Source of the DNA: Thalassotalea sp.
GTDB taxonomy: Bacteria > Pseudomonadota > Gammaproteobacteria > Enterobacterales > Alteromonadaceae
Direction of reading: 5' to 3'
DNA: 64,000 nucleotides
Assembly (NCBI GenBank): GCA_022448425.1
Contig: JAKVCY010000195.1
Location: forward strand, 35,523-99,522
In this document: piece by piece, positions 43,894 through 55,758 of the stretch
Layout of the letters: every line of letters starts with the position of its first letter
How positions within the stretch are numbered: the first letter of the stretch is position 1
The notes under the pieces: model-generated
What the model was told of the DNA's origin: nothing
Seen by the model: the letters and a program-made list of their open reading frames with translations, nothing else
Database searches by the model: none
Translations under genes and position numbers: made by a program

Positions 43894-45284
43894 TGGAGTA
43901 TATATCATTACTCATGTTCGCCGTTGTTTGTGGCGTATTATTGCTTGGTTACCCCGTAGCTATCACGCTTGCGGGAACCGCGCTTATTTTTGCGGGTATT
44001 GGCGTAGCGGTAGGAATTTTTGAACCTGCTTTTTTGAGTGCGTTACCAAGCAGACTCTTTGGTGTTATCAATAACCAAACACTGCTCGCTGTGCCCTTGT
44101 TTGTTTTTATGGGCGCTATGTTGGAAAGGGCAAAGATCGCTGAGAATCTGTTAAACGCGATGGCCGTGCTATTTGGACGATTTCGTGGTGGCTTAGCGAT
44201 CTCCGTTACACTGGTGGGCATGATGCTTGCCGCTAGTACTGGCATTGTTGGTGCCACTGTGGTGACCATGGGACTACTTTCTCTTCCGACTATGCTCAAG
44301 CGTGGGTACGATCCTAAGTTTTCCACCGGTATTATTTGCGCTACAGGTACCTTAGGGCAGATCATTCCACCGTCTATTGCACTTGTTCTTTTAGGGGACG
44401 TTCTATCGAGTGCTTACCAGCAAGCTCAACTAAATATGGGAATATTTAGCCCGAAAACCGTTTCTGTCGGTGAGCTTTTTGCTGGTGCAGTTGTACCAGG
44501 ATTAGTGCTCGTACTCATGTATATTGGCTATTGTGTAGGTAAAGCCATTTTCCAGCCAGAGCAAGTACCAGCGCTTACCACAGAAGATGCGAAGGAAATC
44601 GCTGGCGATAAGTCTATTGCTGGTTTAATGTTTTCTGCTCTCGTCCCGCCACTACTTCTTATTTTTGTGGTGCTAGGTTCAATACTTGGCGGTTTTGCTA
44701 CGCCAACAGAAGCTGCTGGCGTAGGTGCAATGGGAGCTACCTTGCTAGCTTTATCGCAGCGCATGTTAACAAAAGCCTCGTTAAAAGCGGTGATGGATAG
44801 CACTGTTAAGATTACCTCTATGGTGTTTCTGATTCTGATCGGTGCTAGTTTGTTTTCACTCGTTTTTCGGGGTTTTGGTGGTGAAGAGCTCGTAAAAAGC
44901 TTATTTGAGCAAATGCCGGGTGGGGTGCTAGGTGCGACGCTGATCGTGATGCTCGTGATATTCCTGCTTGGTTTTATTCTCGATTTTATAGAAATTACCT
45001 TTGTTGTTGTGCCAATTGTTGCGCCTATCCTGCTGGCTATGGGGTTAGACCCTATTTGGCTAGGTATTATGATTGCGATAAATTTACAAACGTCATTTTT
45101 AACTCCACCTTTTGGTTTTGCACTTTTCTATCTACGAGGGGTAGCAGATAAAGCAGTAAAAACAGCAGACATATACAAAGGTGTAATTCCTTTTATAGTA
45201 TTACAACTGATATTATTAATTGTATTGGCAGTATGGCCGGAGCTCGTCACTGCGCTACCTGCAATGATCTACGGAAGCAATTAA
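43893..45284 (+). CDS. TRAP transporter large permease (DctM)
   Basis: 12+ TM; LAASTGIVGATVVTMGLLSLPTML, GQIIPPSIALVLLGD. Confidence 0.93.
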   Translation: MEYISLLMFAVVCGVLLLGYPVAITLAGTALIFAGIGVAVGIFEPAFLSALPSRLFGVINNQTLLAVPLFVFMGAMLERAKIAENLLNAMAVLFGRFRGGLAISVTLVGMMLAASTGIVGATVVTMGLLSLPTMLKRGYDPKFSTGIICATGTLGQIIPPSIALVLLGDVLSSAYQQAQLNMGIFSPKTVSVGELFAGAVVPGLVLVLMYIGYCVGKAIFQPEQVPALTTEDAKEIAGDKSIAGLMFSALVPPLLLIFVVLGSILGGFATPTEAAGVGAMGATLLALSQRMLTKASLKAVMDSTVKITSMVFLILIGASLFSLVFRGFGGEELVKSLFEQMPGGVLGATLIVMLVIFLLGFILDFIEITFVVVPIVAPILLAMGLDPIWLGIMIAINLQTSFLTPPFGFALFYLRGVADKAVKTADIYKGVIPFIVLQLILLIVLAVWPELVTALPAMIYGSN

Positions 45285-45313
45285 TACTACGTAAAAAACA
45301 CGGAATAATAACG

Positions 45314-46405
45314 ATGAAAATAGTTAAACAAATAATATTGCCGGTACTAGCGGTTATTGTGTTAACAGCATGTGGGGACAAACAACAAGCCGCTTCAAGT
45401 GATGAAGCCGTTGCGACACAGACATTCAAATGGAAAATGGTAACGTCTTGGCCAAAGAATTTTCCTGGCCTTGGTTTAGCACCAGAAAAATTTGCGCAAT
45501 ATGTTAGTGAGATGAGTAATGGGCGTTTGCAGGTCCAAGTGTTTGGGGCAGGTGAGTTAGTTCCTGGCTTTGAGGTCTTTGACGCTGTATCACAAGGTAC
45601 TGTCCAAATGGGACACAGCGGACCTTACTATTGGAAAGGCAAAATACCAGCATCGCCTATTTTTGGTGCGATGCCGTTTGGCATGACGGCGACGGAATTA
45701 AATGCGTGGCTGCACTATGGTGGTGGCCTAGAGCTTTGGCAACAACTCTACAAGCCGTTCGGCATCATTCCATTAGCTGGCGGTAACTCTGGTGCGCAAT
45801 TCGCGGGTTGGTTCAAGAAAGAGATTAATACTATTGATGATTTGAAAGGCCTTAAAATGCGCATTCCAGGCATCGGTGGTGAAGTACTGCAACGTGCAGG
45901 TGGCGTACCAATCAACTTGCCAGGCGGGGAGATTTTCTCGGCTTTGCAAAGTGGTGCCATTGATGGCACAGAATGGGTTGGGCCTTATAACGATTTAGCA
46001 TTTGGTTTTTATCAAGCTGCGGAATACTACTACTCGTCGGTTTGGCATGAGCCGGGCACAGCGTTAGAGTTTTTAATCAACGAGAAAGCGTTTAATGAAC
46101 TGCCAAAAGATCTACAGAAAATAGTCACAGTAGCGGCTCGCGCGGTCAATGAAGATACGCTTGATGAATACAATGCGCGTAACAATAACGCGATGAAGCA
46201 GTTAATTGAAAAGCACAATGTGCAGATCAAAGAATTACCTGCGCCAGTATTAGCTGAGTTAAAGCGTTTCAGTGATGAAGTTATCGCTGAGCAAGTTGCT
46301 GCAGATGAGGGCTTTGCTAAAGTCTGGGCTTCGTATAGCGCTTTTCTAGCCGATATTCGAGACTATCACAACAAAACACTTAAACCTTATTTTGAAAATA
46401 GATAA
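45314..46405 (+). CDS. TRAP transporter substrate-binding lipoprotein, TakP-like (2-oxo acid type)
   Basis: Lipobox LTACGDK; WKMVTSWPKNFPGLGLAPEKFAQ; ATG at 45314. Confidence 0.88.
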   Translation: MKIVKQIILPVLAVIVLTACGDKQQAASSDEAVATQTFKWKMVTSWPKNFPGLGLAPEKFAQYVSEMSNGRLQVQVFGAGELVPGFEVFDAVSQGTVQMGHSGPYYWKGKIPASPIFGAMPFGMTATELNAWLHYGGGLELWQQLYKPFGIIPLAGGNSGAQFAGWFKKEINTIDDLKGLKMRIPGIGGEVLQRAGGVPINLPGGEIFSALQSGAIDGTEWVGPYNDLAFGFYQAAEYYYSSVWHEPGTALEFLINEKAFNELPKDLQKIVTVAARAVNEDTLDEYNARNNNAMKQLIEKHNVQIKELPAPVLAELKRFSDEVIAEQVAADEGFAKVWASYSAFLADIRDYHNKTLKPYFENR

Positions 46406-46560
46406 GGGTCTTCAATTTCAACATTAACGCCATCATCTGATGGCGTTTTGCTGCTCGTACCTCTTTTATCTGCGAACCAAAGTACACTATGCGGCAATTT
46501 GAATTATTCTCATGGCGATTCGCCCGCACGATTCGTCTGTACTAAGAAGGTTATCTTTAT

Positions 46561-47751
46561 ATGGTGATTCAACCAAAAATTCGTGGCTTTATCTGTACTA
46601 ATGCTCACCCAGTAGGCTGTGAAGCTCACGTACAGGAGCAAATTGATTACGTAAAAAGTCAGACTCAAGCTGATGCAAAACCTAAGAATGTACTTGTGAT
46701 TGGTGCGTCTACCGGTTACGGCTTGGCGTCACGTATTACGGCTGCATTTGGCTCAAATGCAAAAACGTTAGGTGTATTTTTTGAAAAACCACCAACGGAG
46801 AAGAAAACAGCAAGTGCTGGCTGGTACAACACGGCAGCATTCCAAAAAGCAGCTGATGAAGCTGGCTTGTGGTCAAAGAATATTAATGGTGATGCGTTTT
46901 CTCATGAGATCAAAGCAAAAGCCATCGACCTAATTAAAGAAGAATTAGGCGAAATTGACCTAGTGATCTACTCATTAGCGTCACCTCGTCGCACAGATCC
47001 AGATACAGGCGAAGTTTACTCATCAACGTTAAAGCCTATCGGTGAATCTGTGACAACTAAGAACTTAAATACGTCTAAGCGTATTATTGATTCTGTGTCT
47101 GTTGAGCAAGCTAATGACGCTGAAATTCAGGGCACAATTGACGTGATGGGCGGTGCTGACTGGGAGCTATGGATTAAAGCTCTTAGCGAAGCTGGCGTTT
47201 TGTCAAATAGCTTTAAAACAACAGCTTACACATACATTGGTAAGAAGCTAACATGGCCAATTTACGGTCATGCAACCATTGGTAAAGCGAAGGAAGATTT
47301 AGATAGAGCAGCAAAGGCTATCAATGAGAGTACTGCTGATTTAGCGGGCAAGGCTTACGTGACATCTCTTAATGCTGTTGTGACACAAGCGAGCTCTGCA
47401 ATTCCGATTATGCCACTTTACATTTCTGCAATGTTTAAAGTGATGAAGTCTGACGGTACGTACCAAGGGTGTATTGAACAAATTCAGGATCTATTCCGTG
47501 AGAACTTATTCGGCGAAAGCTCTCGTCTAGACGAAGCTGGCCGTTTAAGTCAAAACTACAAAGAGCTCGAAGACAGTGTTCAAGATCGCGTGCAAGCGAT
47601 TTGGGACGAAGTTGATACAGACACTATTGACGAGCTGACGGATTATCAAGGCTATCACAACGAGTTCCTGAAACTATTTGGTTTTGGCGTCGATGGTGTT
47701 GACTATGATGCTGACGTAACTCCGCTAGCTGAAATTAATCATCTAGCCTAG
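46561..47751 (+). CDS. fabV: Trans-2-enoyl-CoA/ACP reductase FabV
   Basis: MVIQPKIRGFICTNAHPVGC ... VLVIGASTGYGLASRI. Confidence 0.95.
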   Translation: MVIQPKIRGFICTNAHPVGCEAHVQEQIDYVKSQTQADAKPKNVLVIGASTGYGLASRITAAFGSNAKTLGVFFEKPPTEKKTASAGWYNTAAFQKAADEAGLWSKNINGDAFSHEIKAKAIDLIKEELGEIDLVIYSLASPRRTDPDTGEVYSSTLKPIGESVTTKNLNTSKRIIDSVSVEQANDAEIQGTIDVMGGADWELWIKALSEAGVLSNSFKTTAYTYIGKKLTWPIYGHATIGKAKEDLDRAAKAINESTADLAGKAYVTSLNAVVTQASSAIPIMPLYISAMFKVMKSDGTYQGCIEQIQDLFRENLFGESSRLDEAGRLSQNYKELEDSVQDRVQAIWDEVDTDTIDELTDYQGYHNEFLKLFGFGVDGVDYDADVTPLAEINHLA

Positions 47752-48248
47752 GGATTCGGTCTCAATATTTGGGATATTGGTATTTGGGCATATTAGCGTT
47801 TGGTCGACTATCACGCGCTAATAAGCTCTCATATCAAATAGCAGACCAATTGAAATACCCAAAAGGTCAGGCTGTTTAGCCCGTATAGCCTTTAATAGGA
47901 ACGAGGTTAAGCAGCTGACTTTTTTACCGTACCGTAAAATAGGCCACTAAAGTGGATTTTAATATGTGTATGGTGACTATTCACAGCTTACTCAAATCCT
48001 ATTCGCAGTCCAAATAGTTGCTCTTAAAACCCGCTGCTTGGAGCGTCTAATGAACTTCTTACCCTTCTGGCTCTAGTTACCTTCTATTTGTTGGGGCGAA
48101 GCTTCTTACCTTCTTACCTATAAATTCGATTCGACATTGATTTAGTGTAATTTGATTTATCGACAAACATCATTCTGCCATTTGTTTGTGTCATACTGTT
48201 AGCTCATGTCTTACGTTGTTCTTTTTTACACTTAAGTTATTTACAAAT

Positions 48249-49190
48249 ATGAAAAAAACTTCATTAATATCATCACTAGTAATCAGCTTGACGTTTGCCT
48301 CACAACATAGTTTTGCAATCTCAGCAGAGCACAAAACAACCAATCTATATCAACAAGTAGACGGCAGTGTTAAATCCTTGCTTTTATGCGCTAAGGAGCA
48401 GCAAAAACTTGTAGTAGTCGCACATCGAGGTGGCTACGCCCCCGGCTTTCCCGAGAATGCATTAAATACATTAGAACGAGCAAACCAGAACATTCCTACC
48501 ATATTGGAAATCGATATTGTTAGCAGCGTTGATGGCATTGACTATTTGCACCATGACAAAACATTGGATCGAACGACAACTGGCAGCGGTAAATATGGTA
48601 ATAAAGAGTGGTCAGATATAAAGGCGTTGCGTTTGCGAGACGACGGCTATTCTGTAACAAAGCAGCACCCAGTGAGTTTAGATGAAATGCTGTCTGCCAT
48701 GCAAGGTAAGGCGTTTTTGATGCTTGATATGAAAGATCCTTCGAGCAACCAAAGCATCATCGAGAAAATTGTCAAAGCAAATATGTTACAAAGCAGTATA
48801 TTTATCGCTTATAACCATCAACAAGCGAAAGATATTTTGACTGTCGCGCCGAACGCAATTATAGCGATCGGTGCTTCTTCTCCAGAGCAGGTTGAGGGTA
48901 TTAAAGAAAGTGGCCTCGATAAGACGCCGTTTGTTGCACTATCAGGTGCTATATCGTCAGATGCTAGCTTTATTAAGCAACTAAACAGTGAGGGCCATTT
49001 TCCATTGGGCAGCAGTTTCTATGGTGAGAACCCAGCAGATGCGCGTCTTTTTACACAAGCTAACATTTCGGATTTTGACAATGCATCCCAAAATGGGTTT
49101 CAAATGGTAGTTTCCAATCGTCCTTTAGCTGCACATAAATATTTATCAGAAAACAATCTTGCATTACGTGAGTGTCCAGCTGAAAAGTAA
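48249..49190 (+). CDS. Secreted glycerophosphodiester phosphodiesterase
   Basis: VVVAHRGGYAPGFPENALNTLERA; signal peptide from ATG 48249. Confidence 0.88.
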   Translation: MKKTSLISSLVISLTFASQHSFAISAEHKTTNLYQQVDGSVKSLLLCAKEQQKLVVVAHRGGYAPGFPENALNTLERANQNIPTILEIDIVSSVDGIDYLHHDKTLDRTTTGSGKYGNKEWSDIKALRLRDDGYSVTKQHPVSLDEMLSAMQGKAFLMLDMKDPSSNQSIIEKIVKANMLQSSIFIAYNHQQAKDILTVAPNAIIAIGASSPEQVEGIKESGLDKTPFVALSGAISSDASFIKQLNSEGHFPLGSSFYGENPADARLFTQANISDFDNASQNGFQMVVSNRPLAAHKYLSENNLALRECPAEK

Positions 49191-49216
49191 CCGTTAGCGC
49201 TGTCCTTAACGTGCGT

Positions 49217-49257
49217 AGCTAAACAGCAGCCTAGAACTAGGTCTAGTGAGTTCAGCT
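49217..49257 (-). repeat. Degenerate, opposite-orientation copy E of the structured intergenic element
   Basis: Minus-strand AGCTGAACTCACTAGacctagttCTAGGCTGCTGTTTAGCT. Confidence 0.4.
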
Positions 49258-49628
49258 GCGTGCTCTCGTTTAGTTTTGCATACTTTTGCTCACAATCAGA
49301 CTGAGCCTTTAGAAGTAGCTCCCTCTAACTTATCTTTCTTCGCAGCTACCGATAATTTTATTCTCTGCACTTTTTAGTATCTCGTCTAAAATTTAAGCTG
49401 AGCGGTATTTTGTTAGCGAATTTTGTCAGTAAAAAATATCGTGGTCGGATAGCATCTTTATGTTTGTTCGTGCTAAAATTCGCGGCTGAAATTTAAACTA
49501 AGTCTGGTGGCAAATAATTTGTAAAAATTATTATGTCGCTGAAATACACTGAAATCGCCTTTATCGAAGAGCTTTCGGGCTGTCCAGTAAAGCGGTTTTA
49601 TACTCCCGTCAAAGTAGTGCAAGTGTTT

Positions 49629-50966
49629 ATGATTACAATAAAGAAGGGTCTGGATGTTCCTGTACAAGGGGCTCCCCAGCAAGTAATCCATGATGGTCCG
49701 TCCATCAAAACCGTCGCAACACTGGGCGAAGAGTTTGTGGGTATGCGACCTACTATGTTTGTCAAAGTAGGTGATCGCGTTAAGAAAGGTCAGGCGCTTT
49801 TTGAAGACAAAAAGAACCCTGGCGTTAAGTTCACAGCTCAAGCGGCCGGCGTTGTATCTCAAATCAACCGTGGTGAGAAGCGTGTATTGCAATCTGTTGT
49901 TATCGAAATTGATGGCGACGAGCAAGAAAACTTCAAAAGCTACAGTGCATCAGAATTATCGGGTTTATCACGTGAAGACGTGGTTAGCAACCTAGTTGAA
50001 TCAGGCTTATGGACTGCTTTACGCACTCGCCCATACAGCAAGATTCCTGCTGTTGATGCAAAACCAGAAGCTATTTTCGTTAGCGCAATGGACACAAACC
50101 CATTGGCAGCCAACCCTGAAGTTATCATCAACGAGCAAAGCGAAGCCTTTAAAAACGGTTTAGCGGTGCTTGCACGCTTAACTGAAGGTGAAGTATTTGT
50201 TTCTAAAGCTCCTGGTGCAAATATTCCGACGAACGCAAGCGACGTTGTAACTGAATTTGCTGGTAAGCATCCTGCTGGCTTAGTGGGTACTCATATTCAC
50301 TTCTTAAAACCTGTGGGTGCTGAAAAATCAGTTTGGCACTTGAACTACCAAGACGTTATCGCTGTAGGCAACTTATTCACTTCTGGTGAGTTAGACGCTA
50401 CTCGCGTTGTGTCTTTTGCTGGTCCTGCTGTTAAAGAGCCTCGTTTAGTGCGTACAGTTTTAGGTGCAAGCCTTTCTGAAATTGCTAATGGCGCAACAGT
50501 TGATGGTGAAGTTCGCTTTGTATCAGGTTCTCTTTTACAAGGTCAACAAGCGTCTGACGTGCACGGCTACTTAGGTCGTTATCACGTTCAAGTATCTTTG
50601 CTACTCGAAGGCCGTGAGAAAGAATTTATCGGCTACATGTACCCAGGTCCGAACAAATTCTCTGTGACACGTGCTTACATGTCTCACTTCTTCAAGAATA
50701 AGTTGTTCTCTATGACAACTACAACTAATGGATCCTCCCGTGCGATGGTACCAATTGGTAACTTCGAGCGCGTAATGCCACTAGATATTCTACCTACGTT
50801 GCTATTACGCGATTTATGCGCTGGTGATACCGATAGTGCTCAGCAGCTTGGAGCGCTTGAGCTTGACGAAGAAGATTTAGCATTATGTACGTTTGTTTGC
50901 CCAGGCAAAACAGATTACGGTGTACTTCTTCGTAACTGCCTAACCACTATCGAGAAGGAAGGTTAG
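49629..50966 (+). CDS. nqrA: Na+-translocating NADH:quinone oxidoreductase subunit A
   Basis: [21 protein letters not shown] trimmed by 32 codons. Confidence 0.96.
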   Translation: MITIKKGLDVPVQGAPQQVIHDGPSIKTVATLGEEFVGMRPTMFVKVGDRVKKGQALFEDKKNPGVKFTAQAAGVVSQINRGEKRVLQSVVIEIDGDEQENFKSYSASELSGLSREDVVSNLVESGLWTALRTRPYSKIPAVDAKPEAIFVSAMDTNPLAANPEVIINEQSEAFKNGLAVLARLTEGEVFVSKAPGANIPTNASDVVTEFAGKHPAGLVGTHIHFLKPVGAEKSVWHLNYQDVIAVGNLFTSGELDATRVVSFAGPAVKEPRLVRTVLGASLSEIANGATVDGEVRFVSGSLLQGQQASDVHGYLGRYHVQVSLLLEGREKEFIGYMYPGPNKFSVTRAYMSHFFKNKLFSMTTTTNGSSRAMVPIGNFERVMPLDILPTLLLRDLCAGDTDSAQQLGALELDEEDLALCTFVCPGKTDYGVLLRNCLTTIEKEG

Positions 50967-50968
50967 TT

Positions 50969-52180
50969 ATGAGCTTGTTAAAGTTTATTGAAAACATTGA
51001 ACCGCACTTTGAAAAAGGCGGTAAGCATGAAAAGTGGTTCGCTCTATACGAAGCGATTGCCACGGGTTTATTTACTCCTGGTTATGTAACTAAGGGTAAA
51101 ACACATATTCGCGATAGCATCGACTTAAAACGCATTATGATCACTGTGTGGTTAGCTGTTTTCCCTGCGATGTTCTTCGGTATGTACAATATCGGCTACC
51201 AAGCGGTAGACGCACTTCAAGCAGGTTACGCATTACCTGATTGTTGGCAAGTAGGCTTATTCCACGCACTTGGTGGTGAGCTAGCAGCAGCCTCAGGCTG
51301 GTTTACCATGATGCTTTACGGCGCGTGTTTCTTCCTTCCTATCTACGCCACTACCTTCATTGTCGGTGGTTTCTGGGAAGTTCTATTCGCTGCGGTTCGT
51401 AAGCACGAAGTAAACGAAGGTTTCTTCGTTACTTCAATCCTTTTTGCTTTGATTCTTCCTGCGAGTATTCCGCTTTGGCAAGTAGCTATCGGTATTACTT
51501 TCGGTGTTGTAATCGCGAAAGAAATTTTCGGTGGTACAGGTAAAAACTTCTTAAACCCTGCATTAGCAGGCCGTGCATTCCTATTCTTTGCATACCCAGC
51601 TGAAATCTCTGGTGACTCTGTTTGGGTTGCTGTTGACGGCTTCTCTGGTGCTACGCACTTAGCGGCTGGTGCTTCAGCTCAAGTTGGCGCGATTGATTAC
51701 TCAATGAATTCTGCTTGGTGGGATGCTTTCTGGGGCTTCATCCCTGGTTCTGTAGGTGAAGTATCAACTGCCATGATTTTACTAGGCGGTGCATACATTC
51801 TTTATAAAGGTATTGCTTCTTGGCGTATCGTACTAAGCGTATTCTTAGGCATGGCGGTAACAGCGACACTATTCAACATGATTGGTAGTGACACTAACGC
51901 GATGTTTGCAATGCCTTGGTACTGGCACTTAGTTGTTGGTGGTTTTGCTTTCGGTATGATGTTCATGGCGACAGACCCAGTGACTATGTCATTTACAAAT
52001 ACAGGTAAATACTGGTTTGGTGCTCTTGTTGGTGTAATGGTTGTGTTAGTACGTGTTGTTAACCCTGCATTCCCAGAAGGCATGATGCTAGCTATTTTAT
52101 TCGCTAACTTATTCGCACCACTATTTGACTACTTTGTTGTTCAGTCAAATATCAAACGGAGGGTTGCTCGTGTCGGCTAA
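50969..52180 (+). CDS. nqrB: Na+-NQR subunit B
   Basis: [35 protein letters not shown] flavin site. Confidence 0.97.
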   Translation: MSLLKFIENIEPHFEKGGKHEKWFALYEAIATGLFTPGYVTKGKTHIRDSIDLKRIMITVWLAVFPAMFFGMYNIGYQAVDALQAGYALPDCWQVGLFHALGGELAAASGWFTMMLYGACFFLPIYATTFIVGGFWEVLFAAVRKHEVNEGFFVTSILFALILPASIPLWQVAIGITFGVVIAKEIFGGTGKNFLNPALAGRAFLFFAYPAEISGDSVWVAVDGFSGATHLAAGASAQVGAIDYSMNSAWWDAFWGFIPGSVGEVSTAMILLGGAYILYKGIASWRIVLSVFLGMAVTATLFNMIGSDTNAMFAMPWYWHLVVGGFAFGMMFMATDPVTMSFTNTGKYWFGALVGVMVVLVRVVNPAFPEGMMLAILFANLFAPLFDYFVVQSNIKRRVARVG

Positions 52181-52961
52181 TAAAGAAACATTTGGCAAAA
52201 CGGTAGGTTTCGTTTTTGCGGTATGTTTAGTGTGTGCATTATTAGTATCGTTCGCAGCGGTACAATTAAAGCCACTACAAACAGCTAACAAACTATTAGA
52301 CCAGCAAACTAAAATTTTAGAAGCTGCAGGTCTATTAGAAAAAACTGATGGTACATCAGCGTCAATTAAAGCGACTTACAAACAATTCGTTGAAGCGCGC
52401 ATGATTGACTTAGACTCTGGTGAGTTCATTGAAGGTAACCCTGATTTATTCGACGAGCGCCGTAACTCTCGTGATAAAGCGAAGTCAGAGAAACCAGAAA
52501 ATGACTTAGCAGGTATCAACCGTCGTTCACACGATGCGGTTATCTACTTAGTACGCGATGGTGCAGGCAATGTAGAAACAGTTGTTTTCCCCATGGTAGG
52601 TTCAGGTCTTTGGGACCTAATGTACGCATATGTAGGTGTTGAAGCTGACTTAAATACTATCCGTAACGTAATTTACACGGCAGAAATGAAGGAAACTCCG
52701 GGCTTAGGTGCAGAAGTACTTAACCCTACGTGGATTGCTTTATGGCCTGGTAAGAAAATTTTCGACGATGAAAATCAAGTTCGCGTTGAATTAGTTAAAG
52801 GTGGCGTAAAAGCTGGTAACCCTTACGAAGCATATCAAGTTGATGGCTTGTCAGGTGCTACGCTTACAGCTAATGGTGTAACTCGCACATTCCAATTCTG
52901 GTTTGGTCAAGAGGGTTACGAACCATTTATCGCTAAGTATCGCAACGGAGGGTTGAACTAA
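52170..52961 (+). CDS. nqrC: Na+-NQR subunit C (GTG start, overlaps nqrB by 11 nt)
   Basis: [40 protein letters not shown] flavin attachment [10 protein letters not shown]. Confidence 0.95.
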   Translation: MSANKETFGKTVGFVFAVCLVCALLVSFAAVQLKPLQTANKLLDQQTKILEAAGLLEKTDGTSASIKATYKQFVEARMIDLDSGEFIEGNPDLFDERRNSRDKAKSEKPENDLAGINRRSHDAVIYLVRDGAGNVETVVFPMVGSGLWDLMYAYVGVEADLNTIRNVIYTAEMKETPGLGAEVLNPTWIALWPGKKIFDDENQVRVELVKGGVKAGNPYEAYQVDGLSGATLTANGVTRTFQFWFGQEGYEPFIAKYRNGGLN

Positions 52962-53584
52962 TGTCTGCTGATGCTAAAAAAGTATTAACGAGTCCTATTG
53001 TTGATAACAACCCAATTGCGTTACAAGTACTAGGTATTTGTTCTGCACTGGCGGTAACGAGTTCAATGGCAAATGCGTTAGTAATGACGCTAGCGGTTGT
53101 TTTCGTAACAGCATTCTCTAACTTATTTATCTCGATTATTCGTAATCAGATTCCATCAAGTGTTCGTATCATTGTTCAAATGGCGATTATCGCGTCATTG
53201 GTAATCGTGGTAGACCAAGTATTGAAAGCCTTCTCTTACGCATTGTCGCAAGAGTTATCGGTTTTCGTTGGTCTAATCATTACTAACTGTATTGTAATGG
53301 GTCGTGCTGAAGCTTTTGCGATGAAAGAAAAGCCAGGCGTGAGCTTCATGGATGGTATCGGTAACGGTTTAGGTTACGGTTTCATTCTACTGTCTGTTGC
53401 ATTCGTTCGTGAATTATTAGGTTTCGGTACTGTATTCGGTGTTGAGATTCTGCCATTAATTCAAAACGGTGGTTGGTATCAAGCGAATGGTTTATTAGTA
53501 CTACCATTCTCTTCATTCTTCATTATTGGCTTAATCATCTGGGCAATTCGCCAGTGGAAGCCAGAGCAAGTTGAGAAGGACTAA
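52961..53584 (+). CDS. nqrD: Na+-NQR subunit D
   Basis: Operon position and multi-TM NqrD-like sequence. Confidence 0.96.
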   Translation: MSADAKKVLTSPIVDNNPIALQVLGICSALAVTSSMANALVMTLAVVFVTAFSNLFISIIRNQIPSSVRIIVQMAIIASLVIVVDQVLKAFSYALSQELSVFVGLIITNCIVMGRAEAFAMKEKPGVSFMDGIGNGLGYGFILLSVAFVRELLGFGTVFGVEILPLIQNGGWYQANGLLVLPFSSFFIIGLIIWAIRQWKPEQVEKD

Positions 53585-53589
53585 TCACG

Positions 53590-54213
53590 ATGGAACATTA
53601 TTTATCCTTATTAGTTAAAACGATTTTCATCGAGAACATCGCATTATCTTTCTTCTTAGGTATGTGTACATTCCTTGCTGTATCTAAGAAAGTAAGTACA
53701 GCGATTGGTCTTGGTGTTGCAGTAGTTGTGGTATTGGGTATCGCTGTACCTGCGAACCAAGTTATCTACCAAGCTATCTTGGCTCCGGGTGCACTAGATG
53801 ACGTATTGGGCATTACTGACCCAACACAATCTGTTGACTTAAGCTTCCTATCGTTTATCACTTTCATCGGTGTTATTGCGGCACTAGTACAAATTCTAGA
53901 GATGGTTTTAGATAAGTACTTCCCACCGTTATACAACGCGTTAGGTATCTTCTTACCACTAATTACGGTTAACTGTGCGATCTTCGGTTCGGTATCTTTC
54001 ATGGTAGCGAAGAACTTAACGCTAGGTGAATCCGTAGTTTACGGTATTGGTTCTGGTATTGGTTGGGCACTTGCAATCGTATTGCTTGCAGGTATCCGCG
54101 AGAAGATGAAATACTCTGATGTACCAGATGGCCTTAAAGGTTTAGGTATCACGTTTATCACGACTGGATTGATGGCATTTGGCTTTCTTTCTTTCGGTGG
54201 TATTTCGTTGTAG
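53590..54213 (+). CDS. nqrE: Na+-NQR subunit E
   Basis: [34 protein letters not shown]. Confidence 0.97.
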   Translation: MEHYLSLLVKTIFIENIALSFFLGMCTFLAVSKKVSTAIGLGVAVVVVLGIAVPANQVIYQAILAPGALDDVLGITDPTQSVDLSFLSFITFIGVIAALVQILEMVLDKYFPPLYNALGIFLPLITVNCAIFGSVSFMVAKNLTLGESVVYGIGSGIGWALAIVLLAGIREKMKYSDVPDGLKGLGITFITTGLMAFGFLSFGGISL

Positions 54214-54276
54214 TAAGATTAACGTAGAAGGCGTTATTTATACGCCTTCTCCTAGAGAAGTGTAAAGGAAAAGTCG

Positions 54277-55500
54277 ATGGAAATTATTCTCGGCGTAAGC
54301 ATGTTCACTGCAATCGTTATCGCTTTGGTACTAGTAATCTTATTTGCTAAATCAAAGTTGGTTGCCGAAGGTGACGTGACTATTTCAATTAACGGTGACC
54401 CTGAAAAAGCGGTTACTACGGGCGCTGGTGGTAAGCTACTTGGTGCATTAGCTGACAAAGGTATTTTCATTCCTTCAGCGTGTGGTGGCGGTGGTACATG
54501 TGGCCAGTGTCGTGTAGAAGTGCACTCAGGTGGTGGTGATATCTTACCAACTGAGCTTGGCCACATTACTAAGCGTGAAGCAAAAGAAGGTTGTCGATTG
54601 GCCTGTCAAGTTAATGTAAAACAAGACATGGAAATCGAAGTTGAAGATGAAATCTTCGGTGTACAGCAGTGGGAATGTACTGTTATCTCTAATGATAACA
54701 AAGCAACATTCATCAAAGAGCTTAAGCTTGGTATCCCAGATGGCGAATCAGTACCTTTCCGTGCCGGTGGTTACATTCAAATTGAAGCACCATCTCACCA
54801 CGTAAAATACAAAGATTTCGATATTGAAGAACAATATCGCGGTGACTGGGAACGTTTTGGGTTCTTCGATATTGAGTCAAAAGTTGATGATGACACATTA
54901 CGTGCTTACTCAATGGCTAACTACCCAGAAGAAGAAGGCATTATCATGCTTAACGTGCGTATTGCTACGCCGCCACCTAACAACCTTTCTTTACCTGCTG
55001 GTAAGATGTCATCGTACATCTTTAGCTTGAAAGCAGGTGATAAAGTGACTATTTCTGGTCCATTCGGTGAGTTCTTCGCGAAAGACACTGATGCGGAAAT
55101 GGTATTTATCGGTGGTGGTGCAGGTATGGCGCCAATGCGTTCTCATATCTTCGATCAGCTTAAACGTCTTAAGTCTAAGCGTAAGATGTCTTTCTGGTAT
55201 GGTGCTCGTTCACTGCGTGAAATGTTCTACGAAGATGACTACAATATGCTAGCAGCAGAGAACGATAACTTTGATTGGCATGTAGCGCTTTCTGACCCGC
55301 AACCAGAAGATAACTGGGATGGTTTAACAGGATTCATTCATAATGTTCTTTATGAAGAGTACCTTAAAGACCATGAAGCACCAGAAGATTGTGAATACTA
55401 CATGTGTGGTCCTCCAATGATGAACGCTGCAGTTATCGGCATGCTAAAAGATCTTGGTGTAGAGGATGAGAACATCCTTCTAGATGACTTCGGTGGTTAA
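54277..55500 (+). CDS. nqrF: Na+-NQR subunit F
   Basis: 2Fe-2S motif [16 protein letters not shown] reductase domain. Confidence 0.97.
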   Translation: MEIILGVSMFTAIVIALVLVILFAKSKLVAEGDVTISINGDPEKAVTTGAGGKLLGALADKGIFIPSACGGGGTCGQCRVEVHSGGGDILPTELGHITKREAKEGCRLACQVNVKQDMEIEVEDEIFGVQQWECTVISNDNKATFIKELKLGIPDGESVPFRAGGYIQIEAPSHHVKYKDFDIEEQYRGDWERFGFFDIESKVDDDTLRAYSMANYPEEEGIIMLNVRIATPPPNNLSLPAGKMSSYIFSLKAGDKVTISGPFGEFFAKDTDAEMVFIGGGAGMAPMRSHIFDQLKRLKSKRKMSFWYGARSLREMFYEDDYNMLAAENDNFDWHVALSDPQPEDNWDGLTGFIHNVLYEEYLKDHEAPEDCEYYMCGPPMMNAAVIGMLKDLGVEDENILLDDFGG

Positions 55501-55511
55501 TTTTAGATTTT

Positions 55512-55606
55512 TGCTTGCTTGATGGCGTTATTGCGTTGTCGTGAATGCTCACCTAGATGACTAGGCTGCGTGTTCACTCCTAGCACTAAAACCATCAATC
55601 GAAGCA
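55512..55606 (+). repeat. Structured 3'-intergenic element, copy D (after nqrF)
   Basis: TGCTT/AAGCA, TTGATGG/CCATCAA, GTGAA/TTCAC, core tGCTCA-CCTAG-atga-CTAGG-CTGCGTG. Confidence 0.7.
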
Positions 55607-55634
55607 TAATCCTTAAGATTAGAATCCGAAAATG

Positions 55635-55660
55635 AAAAGAGCGACCTTGGTCGCTCTTTT
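55635..55660 (+). terminator. Rho-independent terminator downstream of nqrF
   Basis: AAAAGAGCGACC / GGTCGCTCTTTT. Confidence 0.8.
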
Positions 55661-55758
55661 TGTCTCTATAATATTTCAAAACAAAACTTTTGAAGGAACA
55701 AGTTAAAGGCGAAAGATTATGTCTTATCTCAGCTCTTTGACGAATCAAAGGTATAAAA

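Noticed and set aside
46605-46630. GCTCAC...AGGCTG similarity to the structured-element core inside fabV
   Set aside because: Encodes the conserved FabV segment AHPVGCEAHV and lacks the paired stems; coincidence.
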